Source: Leyella stercorea
Lineage (GTDB): Bacteria; Bacteroidota; Bacteroidia; Bacteroidales; Bacteroidaceae
Length of the DNA: 49,522 nucleotides
Assembly: GCF_021531655.1 (NCBI RefSeq)
Contig: NZ_JADYUF010000027.1
Span: forward strand, 1-49,522
Direction of reading: 5' to 3'
Each line of letters opens with the position of its first letter. The stretch's first letter is position 1. Below the pieces are notes generated by a model that saw only the letters and a program-made list of their open reading frames with translations, was not told the origin of the DNA and made no database searches. A program made the position numbers and the translations under genes. Below, one piece after another: positions 13,717-22,394 of the stretch.

Positions 13717-13849
13717 ATGAAATCAAGTGCAAAGGTACACTATTTTTCCGAGAAACAATCATACTTGAACAAAAAATCATACTTAAACACGATAATTTGC
13801 CATTTTCTTTTCACTTGATTTCATTGAAAATCATACTCGCAAGTATGAT
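13717..13849. promoter_or_regulatory. inverted and direct repeats upstream of recombinase-like gene
   Basis: ATGAAATCAAGTG (13717-13729) is exactly inverted at 13812-13824. Between and beyond are direct repeats ATCATACTTGAAC (13758-13770) and ATCATACTTAAAC (13776-13788), 18 bp apart, and a palindrome ATCATACT-CGC-AAGTATGAT (13830-13849). The left arm abuts a minus-strand -7 box TACCTTTG (13729-13736). The array fits operator or res-like sites for the adjacent DNA-binding protein. Confidence 0.65.
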
Positions 13850-13904
13850 ACACAAATAAGATTAAACTTACTGTCATTCTTGCAAATATATCGCTGAAAC
13901 GCAT

Positions 13905-13912
13905 TAACTTTG
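13905..13912 (+). promoter_or_regulatory. -7 box TAACTTTG for the 13944 gene
   Basis: Exact TAnnTTTG match on the plus strand, 32 bp before the ATG at 13944, placed to drive the lipoprotein operon. Confidence 0.6.
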
Positions 13913-13943
13913 CACCGTCAATTTCAAAATCAGACTCAAAATA

Positions 13944-15065
13944 ATGACAACAATGAAATATGAAACCCAACTTTTCGGAGGACAAACCAACCTCCATTGC
14001 ATGAAGCAAATATTGCATAATGCAAAATCAAACTCGCATGGCTGTATCAGACTTGCCATTTGTATTGCCACTGCGTTTGCCGTAGTCATGCTGACAGCAT
14101 GTTCAGACGGAAACGGCACGAAGTCGTTCCATTCGAGCGATGAAGCCATCAGAGAGTATCATGGCTTTCTGACCACTCTTCGACAGAACGGCAAGGTCTC
14201 AATTCAGACATTAGTTAAGATTGTCAACGAATGGCGCGTGTTGGACGATTCCGTGACATCGTGCATCTCACGTGACACTGTCAGGAAAGCCCACTCATAC
14301 CCGTTCACGGTATATCATGAGTTGAACGACTCCATCCACATCGAGCTGTGCCGTATGGCGATGTCTAAGCAACGCACCTTTCACGACCTGCTCTATCTCA
14401 GAGAACAGACCTCTTCCCATGTTGGTGATGAGGAACTACAGCAAGCCGTGAAGGAAGCACAGCCATTCTTCGCTTCCTTGGATAGCCTGCCTATATATAA
14501 TAAAGGTGGTAAACAGGCGGTACTGAAGCGTTACCTGCTGTTCCTGCAAAAATCCGCCAAGCAAGGCATTCACGGCAAGGAAGACCTGCTCGCTTTCATC
14601 AAGGAAGAGCATTTGTATTTCAAATCCTTCCTGCAATACCTGCCGGATTTTGCTGACGATGACATCGGTGACATCAGACGAAACACCGAACACTGCTGTC
14701 GGGAGATACTCCGTGCCGCCGACCGCAAGGATTTGTCCCACAAGGATGCAATGATATACCTCTCCATGCGCACCAACCACCGTCTGCTGCGCAACGCACA
14801 AGCGGCTATCGAGGATCTGAATAGTGGCAGGGTAAAGGACGAGCACACCATGCACGCCTACCTCCTGATGATGATGCAGCCGTTCATGACGATGGATGAC
14901 CTTTCCGTGAGCGTGCTCTCCGACAAGGACAAGGCAGACCTCTACAAAATAGCCGATGCGCTCCCCAAGGAGATGGACGGTCTGGCCAAGAAACTGCACC
15001 TCGACAAGCAACGCCTGTCGGATATGCCCATGCTCATGATGAAGATTTATGTCACAAGATTATAA
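13944..15065 (+). CDS. lipoprotein of conjugative element
   Basis: A 373-residue protein with a hydrophobic segment (IRLAICIATAFAVVMLTACSD) ending in a lipobox LTAC followed by Ser-Asp, so it is probably an exported lipoprotein. The ATG at 13944 follows an A-rich leader 32 bp from a -7 box; an in-frame ATG at 14001 would give a more normal signal peptide length (Cys at 34). The mature part is entirely helical, rich in charged residues, without a recognised domain. It heads a plus-strand run of co-oriented genes leading to the relaxase. Confidence 0.75.
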   Translation: MTTMKYETQLFGGQTNLHCMKQILHNAKSNSHGCIRLAICIATAFAVVMLTACSDGNGTKSFHSSDEAIREYHGFLTTLRQNGKVSIQTLVKIVNEWRVLDDSVTSCISRDTVRKAHSYPFTVYHELNDSIHIELCRMAMSKQRTFHDLLYLREQTSSHVGDEELQQAVKEAQPFFASLDSLPIYNKGGKQAVLKRYLLFLQKSAKQGIHGKEDLLAFIKEEHLYFKSFLQYLPDFADDDIGDIRRNTEHCCREILRAADRKDLSHKDAMIYLSMRTNHRLLRNAQAAIEDLNSGRVKDEHTMHAYLLMMMQPFMTMDDLSVSVLSDKDKADLYKIADALPKEMDGLAKKLHLDKQRLSDMPMLMMKIYVTRL

Positions 15066-15089
15066 ACACCCCAAACAGAGAATACGATT

Positions 15090-15536
15090 ATGTTAGAACA
15101 GTTTTGCGATGATTTCCTTGCCGTCGTGCCTTTGCAGTTGCCAGAACTGCTGGACAAGCGCAAGATGGAGAAGCCTGTCAAGTATGACGATTACGTGCTT
15201 CTTACTTTCCAGTTGAACACCCCTTTCACGATAGAGGAGGTGATGGATATGCTCGAAGACGAGATGGAAATGATAATCCTCTATCACCACATTCCAAGCC
15301 GTCATACGGAGTTCGGACACAGCTGCTGTGCCTATTCCAACCCTTCTTTCGGACGGATGTTCAAGGTCAACGGCTCCACAGATGAGCGTGGCATGGTCAG
15401 CCAGATAAAAGTGACCATCTATGACTCGCTGGAGCACATGTCGGCAGATGTATGCCTCGACCTCAGTCTGCATTGCAAGAACGGGTTCTTCAAATACATG
15501 AAGCCCAAGGAGGAAGTCCTGCTCGACTTCATTTGA
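15090..15536 (+). CDS. hypothetical protein
   Basis: A 148-residue soluble protein, 24 bp after the lipoprotein gene. The N-terminal half is helical (MLEQFCDDFLAVVPLQLPELLDKRKM). The middle has an acidic helix IEEVMDMLEDEMEMIILY and the end is beta-rich. No family is recognised. The position suggests a role linked to the surrounding transfer genes. Confidence 0.65.
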   Translation: MLEQFCDDFLAVVPLQLPELLDKRKMEKPVKYDDYVLLTFQLNTPFTIEEVMDMLEDEMEMIILYHHIPSRHTEFGHSCCAYSNPSFGRMFKVNGSTDERGMVSQIKVTIYDSLEHMSADVCLDLSLHCKNGFFKYMKPKEEVLLDFI

Positions 15537-15614
15537 AAGTTACATTTGCCAGATGACAGTCCTGTTCTACCGCAACAACGCTCCATTCTGTTGTCCACAA
15601 CAAAGGCCAAAGTC

Positions 15615-16028
15615 ATGCCACAAGCTCCCGACCATCTGATGAAGGAAACGCTTTACATGAAGATTATCCATCTTCTCGACCGTCACCGCACATGGCTGGA
15701 GATTGAGAGCATCGCCACTGTCCGCAACCACACGATAGTCAGGAACGGCAGAATGACCGACATCCTCAGCCGTGTGCTTGTGGTCAAGGCCATCCACCAT
15801 CATTTCCCCTACACGAGAGGGCAAGTGTGGCAGATAGCCGAGTACGACTTGGAACAGGCTATCAAGAGCCTTCGGACAACCGACGGAGCTTTCCGTCAGA
15901 GAATAATCAAGGGAGAACTGACACTGGAGGATGTGGAGCGTATCATATCCACTGCCACACACGGTGTCGTCCAGCCCGACCTGAGTCCACTTCCATTATT
16001 CACATGCTATACATATTATGACAAGTAA
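15615..16028 (+). CDS. hypothetical DNA-binding-like protein
   Basis: A 137-residue protein from ATG 15615; an upstream TTG at 15546 and a later ATG at 15639 are alternatives. The sequence HRTWLEIESIATVRNHTIVRNGRMTDILSRVLVVKAIHHHF, then RGQVWQIAEYDLEQAIKSL, looks like two or three helices of a winged or helical DNA-binding module, but no family fits well. Its end overlaps the next start by 11 bp, so they are co-translated. Confidence 0.6.
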   Translation: MPQAPDHLMKETLYMKIIHLLDRHRTWLEIESIATVRNHTIVRNGRMTDILSRVLVVKAIHHHFPYTRGQVWQIAEYDLEQAIKSLRTTDGAFRQRIIKGELTLEDVERIISTATHGVVQPDLSPLPLFTCYTYYDK

Positions 16029-16512
16029 GATACTGTTTCTCATCCTGATGTCAGCGTTCTTCTTTGTGACGATGATTCTGCACAGAAGCCGCAGACAGTT
16101 TATGACACGGTTCTATCTGCGCATGACCGCGCTTGTGACAGCAAGGAAGCTCTACCGGTTGATGCTGCTCATCCTGCTGTACGTGTTCCACTTCCTCTAC
16201 CTCTGTGTACACTATAACGACATAGGCGTAGTGGCTTCCACCATAGCGTTTGCCATATTCTTTGTCTTTATGGATGTGGAGAGGTGGCTACAGCGTCTGC
16301 ACGAGGAGCGGACACCCTTCTGCATCGCCGCGTTGGCGGCAGTGGTGTTTGTCTTCACTCCTCATCTGTTCACGCTTGCTGTCACCATCTCCTTTGTCCT
16401 TCTGGCATCACTGTTCTATCCCTCGCGCATAGTCATATCGCTGTGGAAGAACAAGGCTGACCGCAAGATGCTCCTCGAAGACACAGAAATGCTCATCATA
16501 TACTACTATTAA
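16018..16512 (+). CDS. polytopic membrane protein
   Basis: A 164-residue protein with about four to five hydrophobic segments: ILFLILMSAFFFVTMIL, LMLLILLYVFHFLYLCV, VVASTIAFAIFFVFM, FCIAALAAVVFVFTPHLF and LAVTISFVLLASLF. Basic loops (RSRRQFMTR) lie between them. There is no signal for enzymatic activity. It overlaps the preceding gene and may be an inner-membrane component used during transfer. Confidence 0.7.
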   Translation: MTSKILFLILMSAFFFVTMILHRSRRQFMTRFYLRMTALVTARKLYRLMLLILLYVFHFLYLCVHYNDIGVVASTIAFAIFFVFMDVERWLQRLHEERTPFCIAALAAVVFVFTPHLFTLAVTISFVLLASLFYPSRIVISLWKNKADRKMLLEDTEMLIIYYY

Positions 16513-16591
16513 GTATCACCTGTATCATGCCGTTCCTTTTGTATAATGGAGCTGGCGACAAACAACAGTATTCACCAAACAGATTATTGAA

Positions 16592-17476
16592 ATGAAGAAA
16601 CAGAAACATAGAACGAGTTCCGGCAAGATGTCTGAACGGATGTCCCTGTTGGAGTTCTTGAAAGAGAGGTCCGGGATAAGGCTGTCGAAGCTCGAAGCCT
16701 ACCTTGACCTTGTAGACAAGGCTTCTGTACAGTACATCCCCAAGGATCTGTGCAAGCAGGAGTTCAGCCTGTCCAACGGGCAGTTTGTAATCACCATTAC
16801 CGAACTGGCAGGATGCTGGCATTGGCACCGCGCCACTGTCCGCACCTTCATCGAGCAGTTGGAGAAGATGAACCAGATTTCCGTCACCCGTCTCACGAAG
16901 AGCCAAATCATCACCATCCCGATGTTGGCTGAGACACCTGCCGTTTCTCCGATTGACGCAGCCTTGGATGTGTTCCGCCAGAAGATGTGTACCGCATTGG
17001 ACGAATGGCGAAGCGGCAAGATGTCCGCATCGGCTTGCGCCTCGGAATGTGAACAACTCTACGAAGATGCAACAGAGGAAGTAGCCATTATCTTGCAGAA
17101 AGCCGACAATGGCAATTCAATTGGCAAGGTGCCATGCGGAAGAAACATTCCCGAATCTGTAGGACACGCCTTTTGTATGACTGCACTCACAGCTGTCTGC
17201 GAAGCCACCTTCCATCAGGTGCTTTCGCAGGAAACAGATAACGCCCTCGTTACCTCCCTTCTTCCCTTCTTTTACAAAGACCTGGGAGGAGACTGGCTCT
17301 CATTCATCGAGGCGGCAAAGGCAATATCAGAATTGGCATTGGATGGCAGCTCACCAGCCTTGCATCAGGAAAGCGCAGCCATCAAGTCACAGTTTCAGTC
17401 ACTCTGCCGACCGTTCCTTGCCATTGTAGCCAACCAAGAGGGCTCCTGTCCATCAAAAGGCTGTATTAACCTCTAA
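16592..17476 (+). CDS. winged-helix DNA-binding protein upstream of relaxase
   Basis: A 294-residue protein. Residues about 55-115 (FSLSNGQFVITITELAGCWHWHRATVRTFIEQLEKMNQISVTRLTKSQIITI) form a clear winged helix like those of phage and plasmid replication proteins: a helix, TELAxxW-HR-ATVRTFIEQLE recognition helix, then a two-strand wing. The C-terminal half is helical and unrecognised. It lies 208 bp before the MobV gene with the probable oriT between, so it may be a relaxosome or replication accessory factor that binds this region. Confidence 0.65.
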   Translation: MKKQKHRTSSGKMSERMSLLEFLKERSGIRLSKLEAYLDLVDKASVQYIPKDLCKQEFSLSNGQFVITITELAGCWHWHRATVRTFIEQLEKMNQISVTRLTKSQIITIPMLAETPAVSPIDAALDVFRQKMCTALDEWRSGKMSASACASECEQLYEDATEEVAIILQKADNGNSIGKVPCGRNIPESVGHAFCMTALTAVCEATFHQVLSQETDNALVTSLLPFFYKDLGGDWLSFIEAAKAISELALDGSSPALHQESAAIKSQFQSLCRPFLAIVANQEGSCPSKGCINL

Positions 17477-17540
17477 TAATCACCGTACAACGCTTCTTCT
17501 TTTCTACTGGCACAGTGTTTACACGTCTGCCATTGCTGTA

Positions 17541-17625
17541 AAATAATCGGGCTTGCCCGTTGGTCGGAAATGAGGGAATTTGGGTAGCCTAATACCCCTC
17601 TTGGTCTCCGACCATCGGGAGGCTG
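17541..17625. promoter_or_regulatory. probable origin of transfer (oriT)
   Basis: Between the winged-helix gene and the MobV gene lie nested inverted repeats: CGGGC-TT-GCCCG (17548-17559), TGGTCGGA (17561-17568) / TCCGACCA (17607-17614), and GGGTA-gcctaa-TACCC (17582-17597). Such repeats directly upstream of the relaxase gene are where MobV family oriTs normally lie. The exact nick site cannot be read from sequence alone. Confidence 0.6.
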
Positions 17626-17684
17626 TCCTTACAAGCAGCAAGCTGGAGACAGGAGAGTTGTACACACATAAAAGGAAATAGGTT

Positions 17685-19136
17685 ATGGCAACACCAAAAC
17701 AGGTTATGGATTTCCGACCATCTAAGGGAATCACCACAGCACAGAGCAACGAGCACCAACGCCGTTGGACGGAAAAGGGTTGGGGATCCGCTGAATCAAC
17801 AGGCAACTACGACCGCAGCCGTGAGCGGCTCAACTTCGAGGTTCGGGGCGGCAAGGTTTGTCCTATAGACAAGAGCCGAAGCATCCCGGAGCGCATGGCA
17901 GACATCCTGCGGAGCCGTGGAATCAAAGACCCCAACGAGGGACTGGCAGAGCCACGCTTCCGCACAGTGGTCAATTTCATCTTCGGAGGCTCACGAGAAC
18001 GTATGACAGAATTGGCATTCGGTGACCAGAAGGTGAATCTCACTCACGGAGCGGACAATTCGCATCTAACCCGATGCAAGGACATTGAGGAATGGGCAAA
18101 GGATGTTTACCGCTTTGTTGCGGACAAATACGGTGAGGAGAACATCGTCGCTTTCATCTTACACTTGGACGAAACCAATCCGCACGTTCACTGCACCCTC
18201 TTGCCAATCAAGGACGGCAAGTTTGCATACAAACAGATATTCGCCGGAAAGGACAAGTACGAGTTTTCTGCCAGGATGAAAGCCCTGCACAGCGAATTTG
18301 CCGATGTCAACAAGCGTTGGGGCATGGAGCGCGGAACTTCCGTCTCAGAGACGGGAGCACGCCACCGCACCACCGAAGAATACCGCCGCCAGCTGTCAGA
18401 ACAGTGCACCACCATTGAGCAGTCCGTCGCCACCCATCAGCGGACACTCGCCTCGCTCCAATCGGACATCCGTCTGGCAGAGCGGAGAGTAAAAGGACTC
18501 ACCTCAATGGTCAACAACCTCTTGCAGGAGAAGGCTGAGAAGGAGGCGGCACTTGCTGAATTGCATCGGCAGATTCTTGCAGGTCACGACAATCCTGATG
18601 CTCTCCGTCAGCAAGTCCAAGAGCTGGAGCAGGAACTGTCCGCTATCCAGTCGAAACTGGACGACAAGCAGGAGAAGCTCTCAGAGGCTGACCGCAAGCT
18701 CGATGCCCTGCGTGAGGAGATGACCGCCATGAAGGAGCGCACGGAGGAGTTGCGGCAGGAGGCACACAGATATTCCGATACTATCCGACAAGGTGCGGAC
18801 ACCGTTCTCAGAAATGCCCTTCTCGAAAACATGGTCAGCGAGTTCTCCGAACGTGTGGCACGGCTTTCCAATGAGGGCAAGGACGTGTTTGACGGTTCCC
18901 TGCTTCAGGCCTTTGCGGAGAATGGAACGGAGGTGATGTACTGTGCCACGCTTCTATTCCTCGGCTACGTCGATGATGCCACCACCTTTGCCGAAGGTCA
19001 TGGCGGTGGCGGCAGTTCGTCCGACCTCAAATGGGGACGTGACGATGACGAGGATGAACGCGCTTGGGCACGCCGTTGCATGATGAAAGCTGCACGCATG
19101 ATGCGCCCCTCTTCCGGCAAAAGGAAGAAACGATAA
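17685..19136 (+). CDS. MobV-family relaxase (Pre/Mob)
   Basis: A 483-residue relaxase. The N-terminal domain has NYDRSRERLNFEV (around residues 41-53) and the metal-binding signature HLDETNPHVH (residues 160-169; H160, E163, H167, H169), the hallmark of plasmid recombination enzymes/MOBV relaxases. It would nick oriT and pilot the transferred strand. Residues about 230-395 are a long coiled coil (repeated LEQELSAIQSKLDDKQEKL-type heptads), and the end is basic (KRKKR). The gene follows the presumed oriT and precedes an outer membrane protein gene. Confidence 0.92.
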   Translation: MATPKQVMDFRPSKGITTAQSNEHQRRWTEKGWGSAESTGNYDRSRERLNFEVRGGKVCPIDKSRSIPERMADILRSRGIKDPNEGLAEPRFRTVVNFIFGGSRERMTELAFGDQKVNLTHGADNSHLTRCKDIEEWAKDVYRFVADKYGEENIVAFILHLDETNPHVHCTLLPIKDGKFAYKQIFAGKDKYEFSARMKALHSEFADVNKRWGMERGTSVSETGARHRTTEEYRRQLSEQCTTIEQSVATHQRTLASLQSDIRLAERRVKGLTSMVNNLLQEKAEKEAALAELHRQILAGHDNPDALRQQVQELEQELSAIQSKLDDKQEKLSEADRKLDALREEMTAMKERTEELRQEAHRYSDTIRQGADTVLRNALLENMVSEFSERVARLSNEGKDVFDGSLLQAFAENGTEVMYCATLLFLGYVDDATTFAEGHGGGGSSSDLKWGRDDDEDERAWARRCMMKAARMMRPSSGKRKKR

Positions 19137-19190
19137 GCGGCACTGTCACGTATCACCTGTTATAGTATTCACCAGATTAAATTGAACAAC

Positions 19191-20597
19191 ATGAGAAAAA
19201 TACTTATTCTATCCCTTGGCTTCGCCCTTTCATTGGGTGCGCAAGCCAAAGACTATCACCGCACGGCGGACACCACCACCGTTGTATGCAGACTTTCGGC
19301 AGACGGTATGCTTCGTCCGCTTAAACCTTCCTACATGAAAGGGGCATTGGTAGCTTCGCCATGGACGGACAACTGGTTTGTCCAAGCGGCAGGAGGAACT
19401 ACGGTCTTCCTCGGCAAACCGCTCGGATGCAACGACCTATTCGGTCGCATGAAACCGGCATTCTCCGTGTCGATCGGCAAATGGTTCACACCTTCCGTCG
19501 GCGGTCGTCTGAACTATGGCGGTATGCAGTTCAACGACTGCAACAACTCCTCGCAGGACTACCAGTACCTGCGTGCTGATTTCATGTGGAATGTCCTCGG
19601 CAACCTCTACAAGGACGATGTACACACTCTTGCCAGATGGAGTGTCATTCCATACGTGGGCGTGGGTATGCTGCACAACAAGGTGAATGCCCACAAGCCC
19701 TTTGCCATTTCCTACGGCATACAGGGGCAGTATCATCTCTCCCCACGCATTGCTGTTACGGCAGAGATAGGCAACATGACCACCATGCAGGATTTTGACG
19801 GCTATGGCAAGGCACACCGCCTTGGCGACCATCTGCTGTCCGCATCCCTCGGCCTCTCTGTCCGCATCGGCAAGACTGGCTGGAAGCGAGTGATAGACGC
19901 TCGCCCGTACATCGCACAGAACGAATGGCTTTCGGCATACGCCTCATCCCTTTCTGACAGCAACAGCCGCTATCACGCCCAGCACGATCGAGATTGTCAG
20001 ACTCTGGAGCAGCTGCGCAAGATTCTTGCCATCGAGGGACTTCTGGACAAGTACGGCCACCTCTTTTCTGACGATGCCGCTTCTTCCGTCACAAATGGCT
20101 ATCCTCGAAACGACTACAGCGGTCTCAACTCGCTGCGTGCAAGAATGAGAGACAAGTATGGTAATGGTCAAAAGACAAAGGTCATGGAGTCCGCCTCTTG
20201 TACAGAAGAATATGGCAATGCTGAAGGTGAGCCGGAAGACGATTACCTATCGCTCATCCACTCAGGAAAGGCTTGCATAGGTGCGCCCATCTATTTCTTC
20301 TTTGAACTTGGCACTGACAGGTTGCTCAACAGGTCACAGCTCGTCAATCTCGACGAAGTAGCACGCATCGCCAAGAAATATGGCTTGAAAGTTAAGGTCA
20401 TCGGCGCTGCCGACAGTGCCACAGGCAGTGAAGCCATCAATGATAACCTCAGCCGTTCCCGTGCCAGATTCATTGCAGAGGAACTGATGAAACGTGGTAT
20501 GGAAAATGGCACCATCTCTCAGATTTTCGATGGCGGCATTGACGATTACTCGCCCAATGAGGCGAACCGCCATACCAGAATCCTGCTGTATCTATAG
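19191..20597 (+). CDS. OmpA-family outer membrane protein
   Basis: About 468 residues with a signal peptide MRKILILSLGFALSLGAQA. The N-terminal part is a beta-barrel-like region (repeated short strands such as FVQAAGGTTVFLGKPLG, ISYGIQGQYHLSPRIAVTAEIGNM). The C-terminal domain (IYFFFELGTDRLLNRSQLVNLDEVARIAKKY...LSRSRARFIAEELMKRG...NRHTRILLYL) is the OmpA-like peptidoglycan-binding fold. ATG 19191 is chosen; the frame opens with TTG at 19182. It could modify the donor surface, but the role on this element is unknown. A strong terminator follows. Confidence 0.85.
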   Translation: MRKILILSLGFALSLGAQAKDYHRTADTTTVVCRLSADGMLRPLKPSYMKGALVASPWTDNWFVQAAGGTTVFLGKPLGCNDLFGRMKPAFSVSIGKWFTPSVGGRLNYGGMQFNDCNNSSQDYQYLRADFMWNVLGNLYKDDVHTLARWSVIPYVGVGMLHNKVNAHKPFAISYGIQGQYHLSPRIAVTAEIGNMTTMQDFDGYGKAHRLGDHLLSASLGLSVRIGKTGWKRVIDARPYIAQNEWLSAYASSLSDSNSRYHAQHDRDCQTLEQLRKILAIEGLLDKYGHLFSDDAASSVTNGYPRNDYSGLNSLRARMRDKYGNGQKTKVMESASCTEEYGNAEGEPEDDYLSLIHSGKACIGAPIYFFFELGTDRLLNRSQLVNLDEVARIAKKYGLKVKVIGAADSATGSEAINDNLSRSRARFIAEELMKRGMENGTISQIFDGGIDDYSPNEANRHTRILLYL

Positions 20598-20656
20598 CCA
20601 GACATACAGCTCCGAACAAGAGCACTAAAACTTTTTTTTCATTGATAAATTTTAGA

Positions 20657-20693
20657 AAGGGAGGGCTTGTCCGTGATGGATAGGCCCTCCCTT
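20657..20693. terminator. bidirectional terminator between convergent genes
   Basis: AAGGGAGGGC (20657-20666) / GCCCTCCCTT (20684-20693), a 10-bp perfect stem, lies between the OmpA-family gene and the convergent ATPase gene. A T tract lies just to the left (20631-20639), on the ATPase side as well. Confidence 0.8.
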
Positions 20694-20737
20694 AATCATA
20701 TATGTATTAACGCATATTCTATGCGCATATCTTTTTT

Positions 20738-22000
20738 TTATCCGTGTTTCTCAGTACTTGACCAGTCAAGCAGGAAGTCATATATACTCATTATCTGTAT
20801 GCCGTTTTCGTCGCTCCACTGCTTGGTATGTTCTCCCACGATCAGCAGTTTGCGGAAAGAGTCATCTACAAGACGCAACGACCGTTTCTCCTGTTCCATC
20901 TTTTCTGCATCGGGCATACGCCACGCCGACTGGATGTAGATCCGCTCGCTCCCTTTGTTGCAGACAAAATCCACTTCCAATGTCACCCTCTGCTGCTTTC
21001 CTTCCGTATTCCTCACTCGATGATAGACGTTACCCACATCCACGAGCCATCCTCGCATACGCATCTCATTGTAGATGACGTTCTCCATGATATGTGTCGG
21101 CTCGCTCTGACGGAACGACAGAATAGCATTCCTCAGACCTACGTCCTGATAATAATACTTGGACAACGAACCTATGTATTTCCGTCCTTTGATGTCGAAC
21201 CTTTCGGATTTTTCGATAAGGAAAGCATCCTGCATATATTCCAGATAAGCCGACACTGTCTTGTCGGTTATGCTCTGCACATTGCTTACGGACTTGAACG
21301 TATTGGCTATATTCAGTGCATTGACAGGTGCTCCTATACTGGATGCTACGGTCTTCGACAATTCTTCAAATTCAGGTCTCAGTTCTATGTTGTTCCGCTC
21401 GTAGATGTCACGTAGATATACCGTGCGATAAAGGCGACGCAGGAAATCAGCCTTCTTCTCATCCCCAACCTGTGTAAGTAGTTGCGGCAAACCTCCGTAC
21501 AGTCTGTATTCAGCCCAACCGTCTTCTTTCGAACCATCATACACCGTCATGAACTCCTTGAAGGATAGTGGCCACACATGTATCTCGTCACCTCTGCCTC
21601 GGAATTCCGTCACCAGGTCAGAGGACAGGAAACGCGAGTTGGAGCCTGTGACATACACATCCGCCCCTTCGGTAACTGACAAGGAAGAGAGCACCTCTAC
21701 AAAGTCTTCCACCTCCTGCACCTCGTCGATGATGATATAATAAGTCTCATAGTCAATCATCATCTTTTCCACCCAGTCCAACAGGTAGTCCGGGTTCTTG
21801 AACTCTCTGTTCTTCCTACTCTCCATGTCGATGACGAGAATATGGTCTTCTCTCACGCCCTCATCCAATAGATGCTGATGAAAGAGTTTCTTCAGAAGGA
21901 ACGACTTGCCTGAACGTCGCAATCCTGTGATTATCTTTATGAGCCCGTTGTTCTTTGAACGGCTCAACTGTTCTATGTATCTATATCTGTTTACTATCAT
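20738..22000 (-). CDS. AAA ATPase with DUF4143 domain
   Basis: A 420-residue P-loop ATPase of the AAA_14/DUF4143 type. It has Walker A GLRRSGKS (about residues 26-33), Walker B YYIIIDEVQEVEDF, sensor VYVTGSNSRFLSSDL and the C-terminal DUF4143 region with a nuclease-like fold (LEVDFVCNKGSERIYIQSAW). Such proteins are common single-gene accessory units in Bacteroidetes, with unclear roles in DNA handling or defence. Its promoter (minus -7 box at 22041-22048) is followed by a striking hairpin in the 5' untranslated region. Confidence 0.88.
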   Translation of the reverse strand: MIVNRYRYIEQLSRSKNNGLIKIITGLRRSGKSFLLKKLFHQHLLDEGVREDHILVIDMESRKNREFKNPDYLLDWVEKMMIDYETYYIIIDEVQEVEDFVEVLSSLSVTEGADVYVTGSNSRFLSSDLVTEFRGRGDEIHVWPLSFKEFMTVYDGSKEDGWAEYRLYGGLPQLLTQVGDEKKADFLRRLYRTVYLRDIYERNNIELRPEFEELSKTVASSIGAPVNALNIANTFKSVSNVQSITDKTVSAYLEYMQDAFLIEKSERFDIKGRKYIGSLSKYYYQDVGLRNAILSFRQSEPTHIMENVIYNEMRMRGWLVDVGNVYHRVRNTEGKQQRVTLEVDFVCNKGSERIYIQSAWRMPDAEKMEQEKRSLRLVDDSFRKLLIVGEHTKQWSDENGIQIMSIYDFLLDWSSTEKHG

Positions 22001-22006
22001 ATTTTA

Positions 22007-22048
22007 CGAAAAACTGTCACTTGTGACACTTTTTCGGAGGCAAAGTTA
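22007..22048 (-). promoter_or_regulatory. ATPase promoter with 5' UTR hairpin/operator
   Basis: Minus -7 box TAACTTTG at 22048-22041. Directly after it lies a near-perfect palindrome: CGAAAAA-C-TGTCAC (22007-22020), TT, GTGACA-C-TTTTTCG (22023-22036). It would fold at the very 5' end of the mRNA, and the ATG lies 7 bp beyond it. This could be an operator or an RNA switch. Confidence 0.6.
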
Positions 22049-22156
22049 TATATTTTATCCTAAATCAAAGAAAGAAATAAAGAAAAATGCACTAAAAATC
22101 AATGATTTTCCTGTTTTGTAGTGTCTATTCCACTTGCCGATGCCCATTTTTCTTTG

Positions 22157-22370
22157 CAAAGTTACTGCCCGGGCGAATGGTCAAGTACCGCCATGCTAAC
22201 AGGCAGAGGACTGAACGACAGCTTTCCGCAAATCAAAGATTTGGGTATTTCATTAACTCCTCCGTCTGTTTTCTTGCCTTATCGCCCTCATTCCGCAGTC
22301 TTTTGATGCACGAAAAATCAGTTCCCGACAAGAGGAGCCGAAAGGCTTCAAAAGGAGGGAAGAAAAACAA
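22157..22370 (+). promoter_or_regulatory. 5' leader element C
   Basis: The hairpin GGAGCC-GAAA-GGCTTC (22334-22349, with a G-U pair on the plus strand and a GAAA tetraloop) lies inside TCCC (22323-22326) / GGGA (22357-22360), followed by AGAAAAACA, 35 bp before ATG 22395. The left boundary is CAAAGTTA (22157-22164), a minus-strand -7 box. Same plan as leaders A, B and D although 14 kb or more away. Confidence 0.55.
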
Positions 22371-22394
22371 GTTGAACAAATAATTTCTTTGCGT

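Noticed and set aside
13426..20573. Long antisense frames opposite the lipoprotein, relaxase and OmpA-family genes
   Set aside because: They mirror the codon pattern of convincing genes on the other strand and have Cys/His/Arg-rich shadow composition.
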